From Plotosus lineatus (lineage: Eukaryota; Chordata; Actinopteri; Siluriformes; Plotosidae), in assembly GCA_024760905.1 (NCBI GenBank), contig CM045745.1, forward strand, positions 7,795,282 to 7,859,281: a stretch of DNA of 64,000 nucleotides, written 5' to 3'. Both the position numbers and the translations under genes were made by a program. Under the pieces are notes generated by a model. The model searched no databases, was not told where the DNA came from, and saw nothing but the letters and a program-made list of their open reading frames with translations. Shown piece after piece: positions 38,100 to 50,370 of the stretch. Positions within the stretch are counted from its first letter, which is position 1, and every line of letters begins with the position of its first letter.

Positions 38100-38900
38100 G
38101 CAAAAAAAATTAAAAAGAGCATACAATCAGTCCTTCCTGACAACAGGCATCATATAACCTCCTATCGACTAGAGATAATACACATAATTTTAGAAAATTA
38201 GCATTTTATAATCACAGTCGAAAACACAACAGAGAAAACAAATGCATAATATAATAGACACAGCTTCGCCATATTTATCTCTAATATATCTGGTTTATAA
38301 GAAGTTAGACGTTATAGAAGTTAGTCTTCAGGCCAACTCTCACGCTGACTGTCCGGAGAAAGAAACTCAGGAGTCATATAATCCAGATTAGACTCCAAGT
38401 GTCAAATTTCAGAATGCTGCACAACACCAATGGGATTTTACCTGTGCACTTCCTTAACCAATCAAAATTCCCTCTCGAAGATTTGACCCTTCTAGTTCTC
38501 TTCCTTAGCAGTAAACCACCCCCTCAACCCTCATAATCCTGTTGAACCACTTTCGGGCAGCTGGGCCGAGTTCTCATTTGTCCTTTAGAGGGATGATGGG
38601 TAATCTGTAACACAATCAGATTACAGACACACTGGTCCATATTCAGATCACGCTAGCTGCATCCTACTGCACTAAGCATGAACATTAAGCCCTACTTTAA
38701 GAGAGACTGTTGGTCAATAAACTGGTCGGCTGCAGTATGTTCCCTATTTACTACAGAGTGCAGTGTTTGAGCACCATCCAATTTGTTGCACTATTAATGT
38801 TTTTAGTGTGTACACCACAGGGAAAATTAAACAAATCTGAATGGTCAACTATCCTGGGATAGTAAGCAATTGCTTACTAGTTACTAATTGCTTACTAATT
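38100..38900. other. presumed intron 2, nothing recognised
   Basis: Unique-looking AT-rich sequence between an RTE fragment and a SINE. Confidence 0.5.
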
Positions 38901-38918
38901 GCTTGTTAGTGGTCAGGG

Positions 38919-39263
38919 CAGTGGTGGCCTGGTGGTAAAGATGCTGGATTACTGATCCTAAGGTTGGGGGTTCAAGCCCCACTCGGGTTGTCACTTCCCC
39001 CCAACACATCCCCAATGCAGCTAACTGGGTTATCAAAGGCCGGCCATGTCTCTCACTGTCTATGGTGTGAGGTTCATGTAAAAGAACCATTGCTGACTTT
39101 CAACAAGAGGAGCTGCATAGCCGTCAGCGTGTTTCCGCCTTGTGATGGCTTGGCGAGCTGTCCAGGGTATACTTTGCCTTTGCTCAGAGTCGGCTGGGAT
39201 GGGCGTCAGCCTCCCCTTGACCCTAATTAGCATTAAGCGGTTACAGAAAATGAACGAAGGAAT
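38919..39263 (+). mobile_element. SINE, L2-tailed form, with TSD
   Basis: Near full length, from cagtggtggcctggtggtaa to the (GAAT)-like tail. The repeats gttagtggtcaggg (38905-38918) and gttagcggtcaggg (39264-39277) differ by one base. Confidence 0.88.
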
Positions 39264-39279
39264 GTTAGCGGTCAGGGAG

Positions 39280-40289
39280 TTGTCAGTGCCGTGTGACCTA
39301 ACAGGGTGGCCTGAGTAAGGTGCATCAGAGCCAGTGTGAGTCATCCAGAAGTGCTCCCAGTCAGTTAATTTGCAAATTCCCACAAACGCCATTTCCGATT
39401 AATTCTGGACAAACCTGTAAGGAATCAAAATGTGAAATTAAAGTATTTAATGGCATGGATTTTTTTTTTTTTTTTTACATTTAAAAATTAGCCTTTCTTC
39501 CCCATTAAATGAAAATTCATCATCTTGTTATCACTGCCTAAAAGTGAAGTCCCAAAATAATAACCTTCTGATGATACAAGGTTTCAACGTGAATTAATTT
39601 TGATGATGTCATCTATGATGTAATGTCATGTAACCATTACATTAGGACTACCATCTCCAACTTTTTGATGCTATCTGAGAAAGTAATACGCTATTGAGAT
39701 AAGATTGCGTTACTGGAAACCCAATATCACACCAGGGGGTATTGAAATGCCATTCCGCTGGATAAGCTTACTTCCTTAAGCACGTTACACGTACGTAGCG
39801 CTTCCTGGCTCCACTAATATTTTGAATGACTAGGAGTAGACATTATCCACTTTGTAATCACAGGATAATATCCAGCGATGCCAGCCTATATACACGTTAA
39901 AATACAGTGATTTGTTTAGTGGCCCTGTTGAGATGAATGAATACCAATGCCTTGTAACAGATGCCAGACCAGGGTAGTGTTAACATCAGTATCAGGCTTG
40001 GTATCAGTTATTTTAATACAGTGAACAGTAAAATTGGTGAGGCTGCATGATTTCGGAAAGATGAGGTCATTTCTTCCAAAATGCATCTGCTTCGACGACA
40101 TCCTTACACATCGATATCAATACGTTGATGCTCTAGAGAATACAACTTTGATAATTATCTCATGATAGCAGTGAAGTGTTCGCACATCATTAATCTCAGT
40201 CTTTGTTTCTGAATCCATGAGCATTATTAAGATCTAGATCTTGCATGTATTAAAAGTGACCCAGATCACAAATATCCCAAATGACAGAC

Positions 40290-40290
<1 letters not shown>
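39280..40290. other. presumed intron 2, nothing recognised
   Basis: No coding or repeat signature except a poly-T run near 39.46 kb. Confidence 0.5.

Positions 40291-40293
<3 letters not shown>

Positions 40294-40344
<51 letters not shown>
40294..40344. repeat. (GA)n microsatellite
   Basis: Pure GA run. Confidence 0.95.
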
Positions 40345-40351
<7 letters not shown>

Positions 40352-40460
40352 CGGGAAATGGAGCGTCTATTTTCAATCATGTCACACGGGCTTCTTCAAC
40401 TATCCACACAGAGCCTCTACACTTACAACATAAACAATGGAGAGATTTTAGAGTATAAAC

Positions 40461-41080
40461 CAGTGCTTCTCAAATAGTGGAGCACGACCCCCAAGGTATG
40501 ACGCCATCGGGGGTGTTGTGATGCCGGAGGAGCACGTATGACCCGGGGGAACATGTTTTTCTGGAATAGTGTACAAGAATTAAGCGTAATTGCACCTCCA
40601 CTCCACTAGTTGGCAGTGGCACTCTCATTGTTGCGCTATGGTGTAGCAGTTTTTCGCACGAGCAAACGATATGAAGTGCAGTAAACAACCCCTCAAGAAA
40701 CAACACGGAAAAATTTCTAACAGGAATAAAGAGAAAGGTGGAGAGAGACAAAGATATTAAGACATAAATAAGTTGAATGAGTTTAAATAAGGATTTTTTT
40801 TTTTTTTTTTAAATTTCAGGCACATTCGTGCATTTTAAAGCTTTTCTATTGCAGATTAAAAAATAACGTTAATGAAGTTTTTCTTTACTGTAAGTTGAAC
40901 TACGTATATTTCTTTTTTTAATGTTAATAAAGAGACAGTGTTATGTATAGGTGTACTAATAACAATTTTATAGACAAATAATACTATTTATAGTCGCTCG
41001 CGGGGTGGTGGTGGTGGTGGGTGAAATGTTTTTATTTTCTTCCTAGAGGGGGCGCCACAGAAAATAATTGAGAAGCACTG
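40461..41080 (+). mobile_element. non-autonomous hAT element with perfect 8-bp target duplication
   Basis: The TIRs are cagtgcttctcaa and ttgagaagcactg. The direct repeats gtataaac lie at 40453-40460 and 41081-41088. The 620-bp interior has no transposase. It holds a poly-T run near 40.8 kb and a GGT-rich patch near 41.0 kb. Confidence 0.93.
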
Positions 41081-41089
41081 GTATAAACA

Positions 41090-42240
41090 ATAGTAACACC
41101 CCCATGTGTCACAGTACCCACCAGTCCATAACACTGCTCTGGAAGAATGAGATACACACCAGAACTTTACGAAGAATAAACAGCAAAGCATATGAAGCAC
41201 ATAATGATAAACAAAACCCCTTTCATATCTGCTCTGACTAAAAATATCGAGCTATATCGAGCTATAAACAGATCTTATGAATCATTACTGAGGTCTACAG
41301 CTTCATTGACGCATGGCCCGCATTAATATGTGCTTATACAGTTTAAATATAAACGTTCAATTCTTTGAAAATGCTAAACTTCTGTACACAGTTGACTTTG
41401 GATTATACGATAGTATAGTGAGTAGTAATCCTTTCTATCGTACATTGCTACGATGTCCATTCATGTCTACTCCATTCCAGATATAACTTTCCAGACACGC
41501 CAATGATTATGCATTGTACACCAGAGATGTGGCGCCAAAATACACCCACACAACAGTCTCATGAGTAAAATGTAAAATTATCCAGTCGACGCATGAATCT
41601 GAGATGATGTGCACAGGTCTGCTTCCAAAATCTACCAGTGCAGAGCTGAGAGCAATTTTATCAGACCACCAACAACAGCTGAGAGAAATGCAAACTGCTT
41701 TGAATTTCTGACTTTAAACACTGACTTGCCTACAGTCACGTCTTTGCCCTTTCTAAGTGCTATCTGCAGCTTTGACTTATTTTTCAACACTTCTTCAGCA
41801 GTATTGTGAGCCCAATGTTCTTGAACAAACGGCTCCAATTTTCTACAATTATAGTGTTCTTCTCACAGATGTTCAGTCACAGCCAGTTCAGGCCACTTCA
41901 TGACAGTCGATGCTTTCTTCTCAGTCATTCTTGGTTCTTCTAAAAAGTTATGATTTGAGCTGATGGCTTGCTGAAGGACCCATAGCCTGGGAATCAGACA
42001 TGGCTTTCAGGAACAGAGCTGGACATGTTGATCCAGAACAGAGTTAAAGCACTTAAAGTGATCCCAAAATATCACTGAACAAAAATTCAATGTCTGAAGT
42101 AATAATAGTGTTTTTTTGTTTGTTTGTTTTTTGTTGGTTTTGAAGGATTTGGGGACATTTTCTGTCTTTTTTCTTTCTTTTTTTTTTTTAACTAAGAATA
42201 ACTGGAGATTTTCAACATGCAAATTCCTATCTGCCCATTT
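41090..42240. other. presumed intron 2, unrecognised
   Basis: The minus-strand frame 41632-41838 (LRKGKDVTVGKSVFKVRNSK) looks protein-like but matches no family I know. It could be a decayed transposon ORF. Confidence 0.35.
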
Positions 42241-42244
42241 CATG

Positions 42245-42548
42245 CTGGTGGGGCTGGTGGTGTAGTGGTTAGGGTGCTGCGCTCATGATCGGGAGGTTGT
42301 GAGTTCAAATCCCACTGAGACCCTCACTGTGCTAAGACCCCTGGGCAAGGTCTCAACCACAAGTGTGCCTCTGTTCACCCAGCAGTATAAATGGGTACCA
42401 GTAAAAATATACTGGGAAGGTAACCTGCGATGGACTAGCGTCCCATCCAGGAGGAGTTGAACCCCTGGTCGCTTCAAGCTACGGAAACCGGGGATAAGCA
42501 CCGGCCTGATGAGCCGCTATGGCTCGGGTGTAAAAACCCAACAGACTT
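42245..42548 (+). mobile_element. tRNA-Met-like SINE
   Basis: A near full-length copy with box A-like tggtgtagtggttagggt, box B gagttcaaatccca and the same 3' end (gataagcaccggcctgatga). It is the best-preserved member in the window. Confidence 0.87.
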
Positions 42549-42719
42549 TTCCCATTTCATGCTCCTCTTGAATTCGGTCAATCATTTTCTTCAATCTGGG
42601 CTCAATTTCCCAGTGTTAGTTAAAATCTTTCTAAGCCCCTCCCCCACCCAACAGTTTTAACTTGTTCTACATAAAACCAAAAGTGTATGGATTATAAGCA
42701 GTCTTACAACGGACACATT

Positions 42720-42722
<3 letters not shown>

Positions 42723-42764
<42 letters not shown>
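42723..42764. repeat. (GA)n microsatellite
   Basis: Pure GA run at the 3' edge of the SINE at 42764. Confidence 0.95.
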
Positions 42765-42767
<3 letters not shown>

Positions 42768-43038
42768 GCTTTTTCCCTTTCTCAAGGGTCACCACAGCGA
42801 ATCATTCGCACGTTTGATTTGGCAGAGGTTTTCACGTCGCATGCCCTTCCTGACACAACCCTTTAGCAAGGGACAGAAACACGCTGATGGCTTTGCAGCT
42901 CCTCTTTACGAAAGTCAACAATGGTTCTTTTACATGAACCTCTCACCATAGACAGTGAGCGACATGGCCCGCCTTTGATAACCCAGTTAGCTGCACATGG
43001 GGGGCAGTGACAACCCTGTGCAGAGTGGGACACGAACC
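42764..43038 (-). mobile_element. SINE, RTE-tailed form
   Basis: It starts next to a (GA)n tract and runs to a decayed head (gagtgggacacgaacc). The RTE-like 5' and 3' segments are both present. Confidence 0.85.
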
Positions 43039-43055
43039 AATTTTTGGTTTAACAC

Positions 43056-43389
43056 TGCAGTGGTGGCCTGGTGGTAAAGGTACTGGATCACTGATCCTAA
43101 GGTTGGGGGTTCAAGTCCCACTCTCAACAGGTTGTCACTGTCCCTCCAGTGCAGCAAACTGGGTTATCAAAGGCCGGCCATGTGTCTCACTGTCTATGGT
43201 GTGAGGTTCATGTTGCTGGGTTTCATCAAGAGGAGCTCCATAGCGGTCAGTGTGTTTCTGCCCCGTGATGGCCTGGCGAGCTGTCCACGGTGTACTCTTC
43301 CCTCGCCCAGAGTCGACTGAGATGGGCACCAACCTCCTTGCGACCCTAATTAGGATGAAGAGGTTCAAAAATGAATGAATGAATGAATG
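43056..43389 (+). mobile_element. SINE, L2-tailed form
   Basis: The head, core and L2-like tail end in (GAAT)n. It sits directly after an opposite-strand SINE with the other tail (42764-43038), so the two forms face each other. Confidence 0.85.
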
Positions 43390-44084
43390 GTTTAAGTCTA
43401 TGTAACAAATGAAAACGCTTGACTCACTTTAAGGCTTAAGTATTTTTTAAATGTGCACACGACCTTTTGCGCAGTGTAATTTGTGCGTGACAGGCTTTAG
43501 TACCCACCACAGGAAGTCTCTCCTCACCCATCCAACGCCAACATGTAATTCAGCAAGACGGCAGCACAAGCATAAACAACTCCGAAGCTCATTTCAAAGC
43601 CACCTTAGTCATTTCAAAATGGTTCATTTATTTAAAGTCCAACAACCAAATCAGTGCCTGATCCGATACAACTAAAGGTAACATCACAGCAAATTATTTC
43701 AGCATCTAAGACACATGCACACAGCCAAGTAGCAGGACAAGCTCTGCAGATAATGAGACTATAAATAGCTGTTAAAAATAAATCAAAATGGTCGTCAATA
43801 CAATAAGCAGGAAACGTGTTGAAAAATAATAATAATTAAAAATTACAGATGCTGTGGTGTTTCAAATTACGAAACATATGGTGCCCACATTTACACAGCA
43901 GAAAATAAACACCTTCATACAGATGCTAAAACAAACAAGCAAGCAAGCAAGCAAATTTAAAAAACAAAACAAAAAAAAAAAAAAAACACAAATGAGCGAA
44001 CAGGTTAAAAAGTATTTTACAGCTTAAATGTGAAATTCTTATTTTCTGTATTGTTTGTGTTGAAATTAATTCATTCATTCATTC

Positions 44085-44430
44085 ATTTTCTAAGTGACAT
44101 AATCATAATTATGGTTGCGGGGAGGCTGGTGTCCATCTCAGCCAATTCTGGGCAAGGGCGGGGCACATCCTGGTCAGCTCGCCAAGCTATCGTAGGACAC
44201 CCCTCCCATGGCCATTCACACTCATACCTAGGGGTGATTTGAAACAGCCAGATAGCCTCCTGTGCATGTTTTCTGGACTGTTGGAGGACGCCGTAGTACC
44301 CGTAGGAAGCCCATGTACGCACAAGAAGAACATGCAAACACCACACAGAAACACCCAAGCGGGGAATAAAACCCAGACCTTCTCGCTGTGTGGCGGACGT
44401 CTTAATCACTACACCACCATGCCGCTTTGT
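44085..44430 (-). mobile_element. tRNA-headed SINE (same family)
   Basis: Reversed, the head gcggcatggtggtgtagtga is near 44.42 kb, then tttgcatgttcttcttgtgc and the tail ataattatgattatgtcac with (TGAA)n. Short gtgttgaaatt/gtgttaaaatt repeats flank it. Confidence 0.8.
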
Positions 44431-44561
44431 GTTAAAATTTAAAATAAATAAATTAATTAAATCCGAATGATAAATCAGTTGTGGGTTGATACTGAACCCA
44501 TCCCTATTTATAATACTACACAAATTAATTGAAGATAATTTAAGGACAAACAGCACACTTC

Positions 44562-44893
44562 TTCTTTTCCTTTCGGCTGTTCCCTTCAGGGGTCGCCACA
44601 GCGAATAATCTGCCGCCATCTCACCCTATCGTCTGCATCTTCTTCTCTTACACCAACTACCTTCATGTCCTCCTTCACCACATCCATAAATCGTCTCTTT
44701 GGTTTTCCTCTAGTCCTTCTGCCTGGTAGTTCCAACCTCAGCATCCTACTACCAATATACTCACTATCCCGCCTCTGTACATGTCCAAACCATCTCAATC
44801 TAGTCTCTCTGACTTTGTCTCCAAAACCTCTAACATGTGCTGTCCCGCCGATGAACTCATTCCTGATCCTATCCGTCCTCATTACTCCCAAAA
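44562..44893 (-). mobile_element. RTE LINE 3' end
   Basis: This short 5'-truncated copy on the minus strand encodes MRTDRIRNEFIGGTAHVRGF and the remaining C-terminal block, then the tggcgacccctgaaggga tail. Its 5' side abuts a tRNA-Met-like SINE fragment, so the insertions are stacked. No clear target duplication was seen. Confidence 0.85.
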
Positions 44894-44907
44894 AAAAAGT
44901 CAACATT

Positions 44908-45088
44908 TCTGCCGGTTACCTTCCCAGTATTATTTACTGGTACCCATTTGTAATGTTTGGTGGACAGAACCACACTTGGGTTGAAGACATTGCTGAGGGG
45001 TCTTGGGACAGTGAGGGTCTAACAGGGATTCGAGCCCACAACCTCCCAATCATGAGCCTAATCACTACACCATCGGCGCCACACAAAA
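44908..45088 (-). mobile_element. tRNA-Met-like SINE, truncated
   Basis: Reversed, it keeps the head and first half of the body (gtgtagtgattaggctcatg, box B ttcgaatccc) and stops at an RTE LINE fragment on its left. Confidence 0.8.
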
Positions 45089-45876
45089 GCAATATAATAC
45101 AATCTATTGTCGAATTACAACACAGGACAAAAATCACATTTACATTCACAAAAGAAACTTGAATTTTCTGTGCCATAAACCCAATTATAATCAGCAGCCC
45201 AAGTAGAGAAAAAAAAAAAACCTCCCGGTTCAGAAAACGGGACAGGAGGACATTTTAAACTGGAGACACACCCAGAAACTGTCACCTTCATTAAAATTGT
45301 ATTAAAGTTTTTATCTAGTTTAGTCTATAAATGTGGCAAATCCCATGAAGATTGCCCCTCTTAGCCTGAAGGGACACAAAAAAAAAAGGAAAGGAGGGGA
45401 AATAAAGTCCTGATGTAGGCCGTCTTTACTACAAGAGTGGAAATGAAAAAGTGGTCAATGAAAAGCTGACGACCTGAAGGGTGTGTCTTCATGAATATGG
45501 TAATGAGTACAATCATTAGTGTAGTCTGGAAGGATTATAAATAGATAAATGTTTCCATGGCAATATGCCACTCATCATTCTGCAAACTCATTCAGGCATG
45601 GCGTGCGCACGCGCGCGCGTGTGTGTGTGTGTGTGTGTGTGTTTCAACAGCTGTATAACTATTCATGTCATTTGTAAAGAGAGAAACAGTCAAAAATGAG
45701 ATGTGTTCGGCTCTGATACAGACAAATGAGACTCAGTAATCAGTGTTAATTACAAAATTACCAGCTGTAATTAGTATCTGTATATATTTTCTATATTTTT
45801 TCTATATATTTGTGTGTTATATTTATTACGCTGAAACAGTTCTGGAGAGCTATAAATCGATACGCATGCGATTGTT

Positions 45877-46010
45877 CAAAAGATTGATGGATGTCACTCA
45901 ACTGCAACATTCACTGAAGCTGGGGATCCGTTCCTGTTTGGAATACCAAACAGGAACGGATCCCCAGCTTCAGTGAATGTTGCAGTTGAGTGACATCCAT
46001 CAATCTTTTG
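45877..46010. repeat. perfect 65-bp inverted repeat, 4-nt spacer
   Basis: Arms 45877-45941 and 45946-46010 are exact reverse complements with aata between them. The arm sequence is unique in the window and not part of any repeat I recognise. Confidence 0.97.
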
Positions 46011-46059
46011 CTGTATAATTGTTAAATTGACCACAAATGTAAAACAATTATACAGCTGT

Positions 46060-47670
46060 TCTCCCTACTTATTCATAAACAAAAACAAAATCACGGTTAG
46101 TCAAAGTTAAATGTAAATACACTATGAAAAATATAAGAATAACAAACAAAAACAAAACCTTAAATGTTCAACTTTATACGAAAACTTTGCGGGCACAATT
46201 ATTTGCATAATGCATCGCGTCATTAGCCCCTTGGTCTAACAAACAAAACTAATGCATAATCCCTAAATCTTATTCTAAGCTGATCCTAAAACTGCCCTTT
46301 ATAGTCGTAAGGACTGGTTAAAATCTGCAATTTTTACCTTTTTTTGATTAAAAACATGTTCTGGTCCACAAACACTATTATATATGAGATGCCTATTACA
46401 GTTTATTATTTATCCAAAGTATTTCAGGAAAATGCAAACTCTATGAACACCTGACTTGATGTAATAAATTTGTTATTTTGAAATAAAATAAAATATTAAT
46501 ATCTCTATTCATAAGAGTAGTGTGGCTCCTTTAAGGGCTGAATTAACTTCAGCTTCGGCGAAAATATATAAATCGCGACACCCACCCCCCACCCCTGCCG
46601 CCGCCACCACCACCACCAACACCACCATCATCCCGGCACATTCTACTACGGTCGGGAACGAAAGCAGGAAAGGTTAACACCGAGTTTCTTTTGACCGCCT
46701 TTCACGCGCTGATTTTTATGTTCATTTGTATCACCTGTCTTTACTTTAATTATCTATTTAACCAGTTCATGTTCCATGGTAGTGTGTTAATGTCTTGTTC
46801 AGCCAAATTTTGTCTGCCTGCTCAACTTAGATTGTTGTTTTTTTCTGAGGAGAGGTGCATGGGCGTAATTTTTTTTTGAATAAATAAATGTGTTTTTAAT
46901 ACTGCACTTTTTCATCATTCCCATTATCATGCTCATCATCAGCATCAACTCAAGCACAGACACAGAACAACCATTCAATTCATGTTCCATGAGGTTCTAA
47001 TACGTTACAAAAATTACAACCCTATTACTTGTAATTATATCAAGCAGGGCTTGGATATACAATTTTTCAAAATATTAAAAAATTTCAAAGAGATGAAATA
47101 TTTTTAATGCAAGGAATGTGACATAACAGTGATTCTGCTTGAAGAAGTCAGTCCACAGATCCGATGGAAAAATGTGTTCAAAATACAGCCATTGCCCAGC
47201 ACTCTACAAAGCTGGACTTAATGGAAGACTAGTCAGCCATATGAAGTTCCATCTGCCAAAAACTCTGCAAACATATGGAAAAGGTACTGTTGTCTTATGA
47301 AATAAAAAAATAAACTTGGCACAAAGCACTGTTTGGGGGGGGGGGTGTGTGTGTGAACGTCACACTGTTTATCTCAGTGAAGCATGGTGGTGATGGTATC
47401 AGATTCACAATATCTCATTTACTTTTCACACTTCCATTTTTATACCCCATCACTGAGTTTAATGGATTCCCTCATGTAGGCAGAAGCTATTCTTAAAAAA
47501 TTAAAAAGATACATGAGACTACCATTCTTTTTATATTTTAAATAATAGATTTAATTGGGATTGTTGCTGATTCAAAATATTTTCTCTTTTCTGATTGGTG
47601 GAAAGTCACCAGATTATTCATGGTATTCTTTTACGAGGCAAATTATTCAAAATTGTCATTGGATAAGTTG
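46060..47670. other. presumed intron 2, nothing recognised
   Basis: Between the two palindromes. It holds a CCACC-rich patch near 46.6 kb and a poly-G/T patch near 47.34 kb; no coding signature. Confidence 0.5.
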
Positions 47671-47677
47671 AATAAAA

Positions 47678-47806
47678 AGTACACAACTGGATTGTGTCAA
47701 TGTTTCCTCATAGATATTATATAATATATACAAGCTACACCTTGTGTAGCTTGTATATATTATATAATATCTATGAGGAAACATTGACACAATCCAGTTG
47801 TGTACT
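47678..47806. repeat. perfect 63-bp inverted repeat at a SINE 5' junction
   Basis: Arms 47678-47740 and 47744-47806 are exact reverse complements with ctt between them. The right arm leads directly into the truncated SINE at 47807. Confidence 0.97.
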
Positions 47807-48044
47807 CAAAGGCGGGCCATGTCTCTCACTGTCTATGGTGAGAGGCATGTAAAAGAACCATTGCTGACTTTCGGAAAGAGTAGGCTGCAAAGTCGTCAGC
47901 GTGTTTCTATCCCTTGCTAAAAGGGTTGTGACAGGAAGGGCATCCGACGTAAAAATCTCTGCCAAATTAAACGTGCGAATCAAAATGATTCGCTGTGGCG
48001 ACTCCTGAGTAAAAGGGAAAAAGCCGAAAGGAAGACAGACAGAC
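47807..48044 (+). mobile_element. SINE, RTE-tailed form, 5'-truncated, with an inverted flank copy
   Basis: The SINE starts inside the core (caaaggcgggccatgtctct) and ends gaagacagacagac. A 19-bp duplication atacaagctacaccttgtg lies at 47728-47746 and 48045-48063. Between the left duplication and the SINE there is an inverted copy of the 63 bp to the left (47744-47806). Confidence 0.92.
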
Positions 48045-48063
48045 ATACAAGCTACACCTTGTG

Positions 48064-48890
48064 ACAGATGCCTCTACCTGTCCGACATCTTGATTAGTAA
48101 ACTGGTACCATGTATGTTGAGCGCTGTGGCCCTCAGCTGTCAGAACTTAAATTTTCACATATTTACTGCTGTAAGCCACATCTGAGAGTAACTGCCAAGC
48201 AAATACCAAAACAGAAGTGTACATTTCTGCCACAAACTGAGTGTCAGGGTGTAGTCCACACAACGTATTTGATATCGAGGTTCCTCCTTTCACTTGCAAA
48301 AAAGGTCTGTCTGCTCTTAAGACTCGAGGCGTGCTCCCCGCAAAAAGGCCAAAAGTCATCTTTTATGGAGGAGGGGAAAAAATGTATTCTTGATAATAAA
48401 AAAAATTCTTACCACGAAATACTTTAATCACACATTTTCTTCATTTTTTTTTTACATGAAACTTGTTTTAAATGAATCAGAAGTGTTATTAGCAGGAATT
48501 CCTGACTCAAACCAGCTTTCCCCAAGACTTAGAAATATACTCTGAATGAATAATCAAACAATTCTTGAAATTGTTTTTTGGATTATATGGAAAATATTCA
48601 GACCTGATCTGAATAATTATTATCATCATACTTCACCTCATACAATAATTTATTATTACCTGCAAAACCCAACAACTCTCACTCAAAAACAAACAAACAA
48701 ACATTTTGATCAACATTTTAATATGAAGCTTAAAATGTCATTCAATAACCTGATTGGTGGAAATACATTTCATAGTACACCCCCCACAAAAAAAGGTCTT
48801 TTAAGATCATTCATTTATTCTAAAAGCGTTACATGGCATAAACACTCAAAATGAATTTATTTATTTATTTTTTTTTTTTGCTGGAGTTTA
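48064..48890. other. presumed intron 2, nothing recognised
   Basis: AT-rich unique-looking sequence. Confidence 0.5.
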
Positions 48891-48895
48891 CAATA

Positions 48896-49386
48896 CAGGG
48901 ATCCCTCACTTTTCGTGGTTAATTGGGACCGAGATCCCCCCCCCCCACGAACGCAGAATTCCGCGAACGAGGATTGACCCCCACCGATTGACGTATACGT
49001 ACATGCATATGTCTATATAATATCAATAAATAAATATTCGACGCAATAAATGCTTATAATAACAACAATTAAACATTCAAAAATAATGCATAAGATGTAA
49101 ATAAAATATAAATACACACATACAGACATGTGCGCCCACACACATGCGCGCCACACATAAAAATATAAGTAGTTTTGTTGGGGGGTTTTGGGTTGTTTTT
49201 TTTTTTTTGTTTGTCTGGGTTTGTTTTTGTTTTTTTTGCATAATTGGCCTTGTTTTGCGGCATGTTCCTTAACTTTTCCTCCTATTGTTCCTTAATTTCC
49301 TTATTTTTAATTGGATGAATATTAAAAAAAAAAAAAAAAAGTGATACACCACAGGAATCGAAGCGTGAAGTGGTGAGAGATCCCTG
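48896..49386. mobile_element. TIR element, cagggatccctcac family, TA-flanked
   Basis: The ends are cagggatccctcacttttcg and agtggtgagagatccctg, flanked by TA. The noncoding interior is shared with the 30.4-kb copy in opposite orientation. Confidence 0.8.
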
Positions 49387-49644
49387 TATATTAGTCTTGT
49401 CATAATCTAGATCATCAGTAGGAAGGCGCCTGGCATCATGACACATGCTTAAGAGCTAAAAAACAAACAAATAAATAAATAAATAAATCCATTCAGAAGC
49501 CAAGGGAGAGACAGAGTAAAATGTAAGAGAAAGAAAAACAGACAGAAAAACGTAGAGGCTGAGAGACAGATCGAGAGTCAGAGTGAAATGGGCTGAAAGT
49601 GAGAAAGAGAGATGCTGACACAGATAGTGAGAGAGGCTTAGCGA

Positions 49645-49647
49645 GAC

Positions 49648-49701
<54 letters not shown>
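49645..49701. repeat. (GA)n microsatellite
   Basis: GA run at the end of a broader GA-rich stretch from about 49.5 kb. Confidence 0.95.
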
Positions 49702-49702
<1 letters not shown>

Positions 49703-50184
49703 AACACCTCATGGATGAAACACCTGACAATACCTTGAAGACAAAAGCTTGTTGACCAGAGTGTAAGGGTGATGTGCTCCTAGCTGACCTTCATACGTGC
49801 GATGCAGCTAATGGAATGCGTTTTCATTCAGGTTCGCCTACACACTACAACAACATAAAGAAAACCAGCTTCAGTCTTTTTGTAAAGGTTTTAAAGTGTG
49901 ACAATACTGTAATGCCGCCTGATCTATGAAAAACTATGAGGGTCTATTATTTGGATTCTATCATTATCCACTTGGAATAATGATTTATAATCCCACGATA
50001 GCGGACCAATCAGATCATGTTATTCCTATATGGCATCATCAATCAATGTTATTCACTCGAGTTCAATTGGCATCGTGTTATTGGTTTATAAACTAATTCA
50101 GCCCTACACTGATTCCTGAACACTAAAAAAAGGAAGCATTTCTATTGCACGCCTCCTCATTCGTCTTCATCATCGTACACCCCG

Positions 50185-50189
<5 letters not shown>

Positions 50190-50223
<34 letters not shown>
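50190..50223. repeat. poly-A tract
   Basis: 34-base A run. No retroelement body could be assigned to it. Confidence 0.9.
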
Positions 50224-50226
<3 letters not shown>

Positions 50227-50370
50227 CGCCAACATTGAAATTACATATTTGTAGGGATAGCAGCAAAAGTATGTAATAGCCAAGAATACAAGATTAACGT
50301 TAATGGTGATGGTTTGTCTGAACACCAGCTAATTTATATCAAATAATTTAGTTTTATAACTAATAAATGC

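Noticed and set aside
45877..46010. microRNA precursor
   Set aside because: Perfect 65-bp arms with a 4-nt loop do not look like a typical miRNA hairpin; better treated as a recent palindrome or assembly fold-back.
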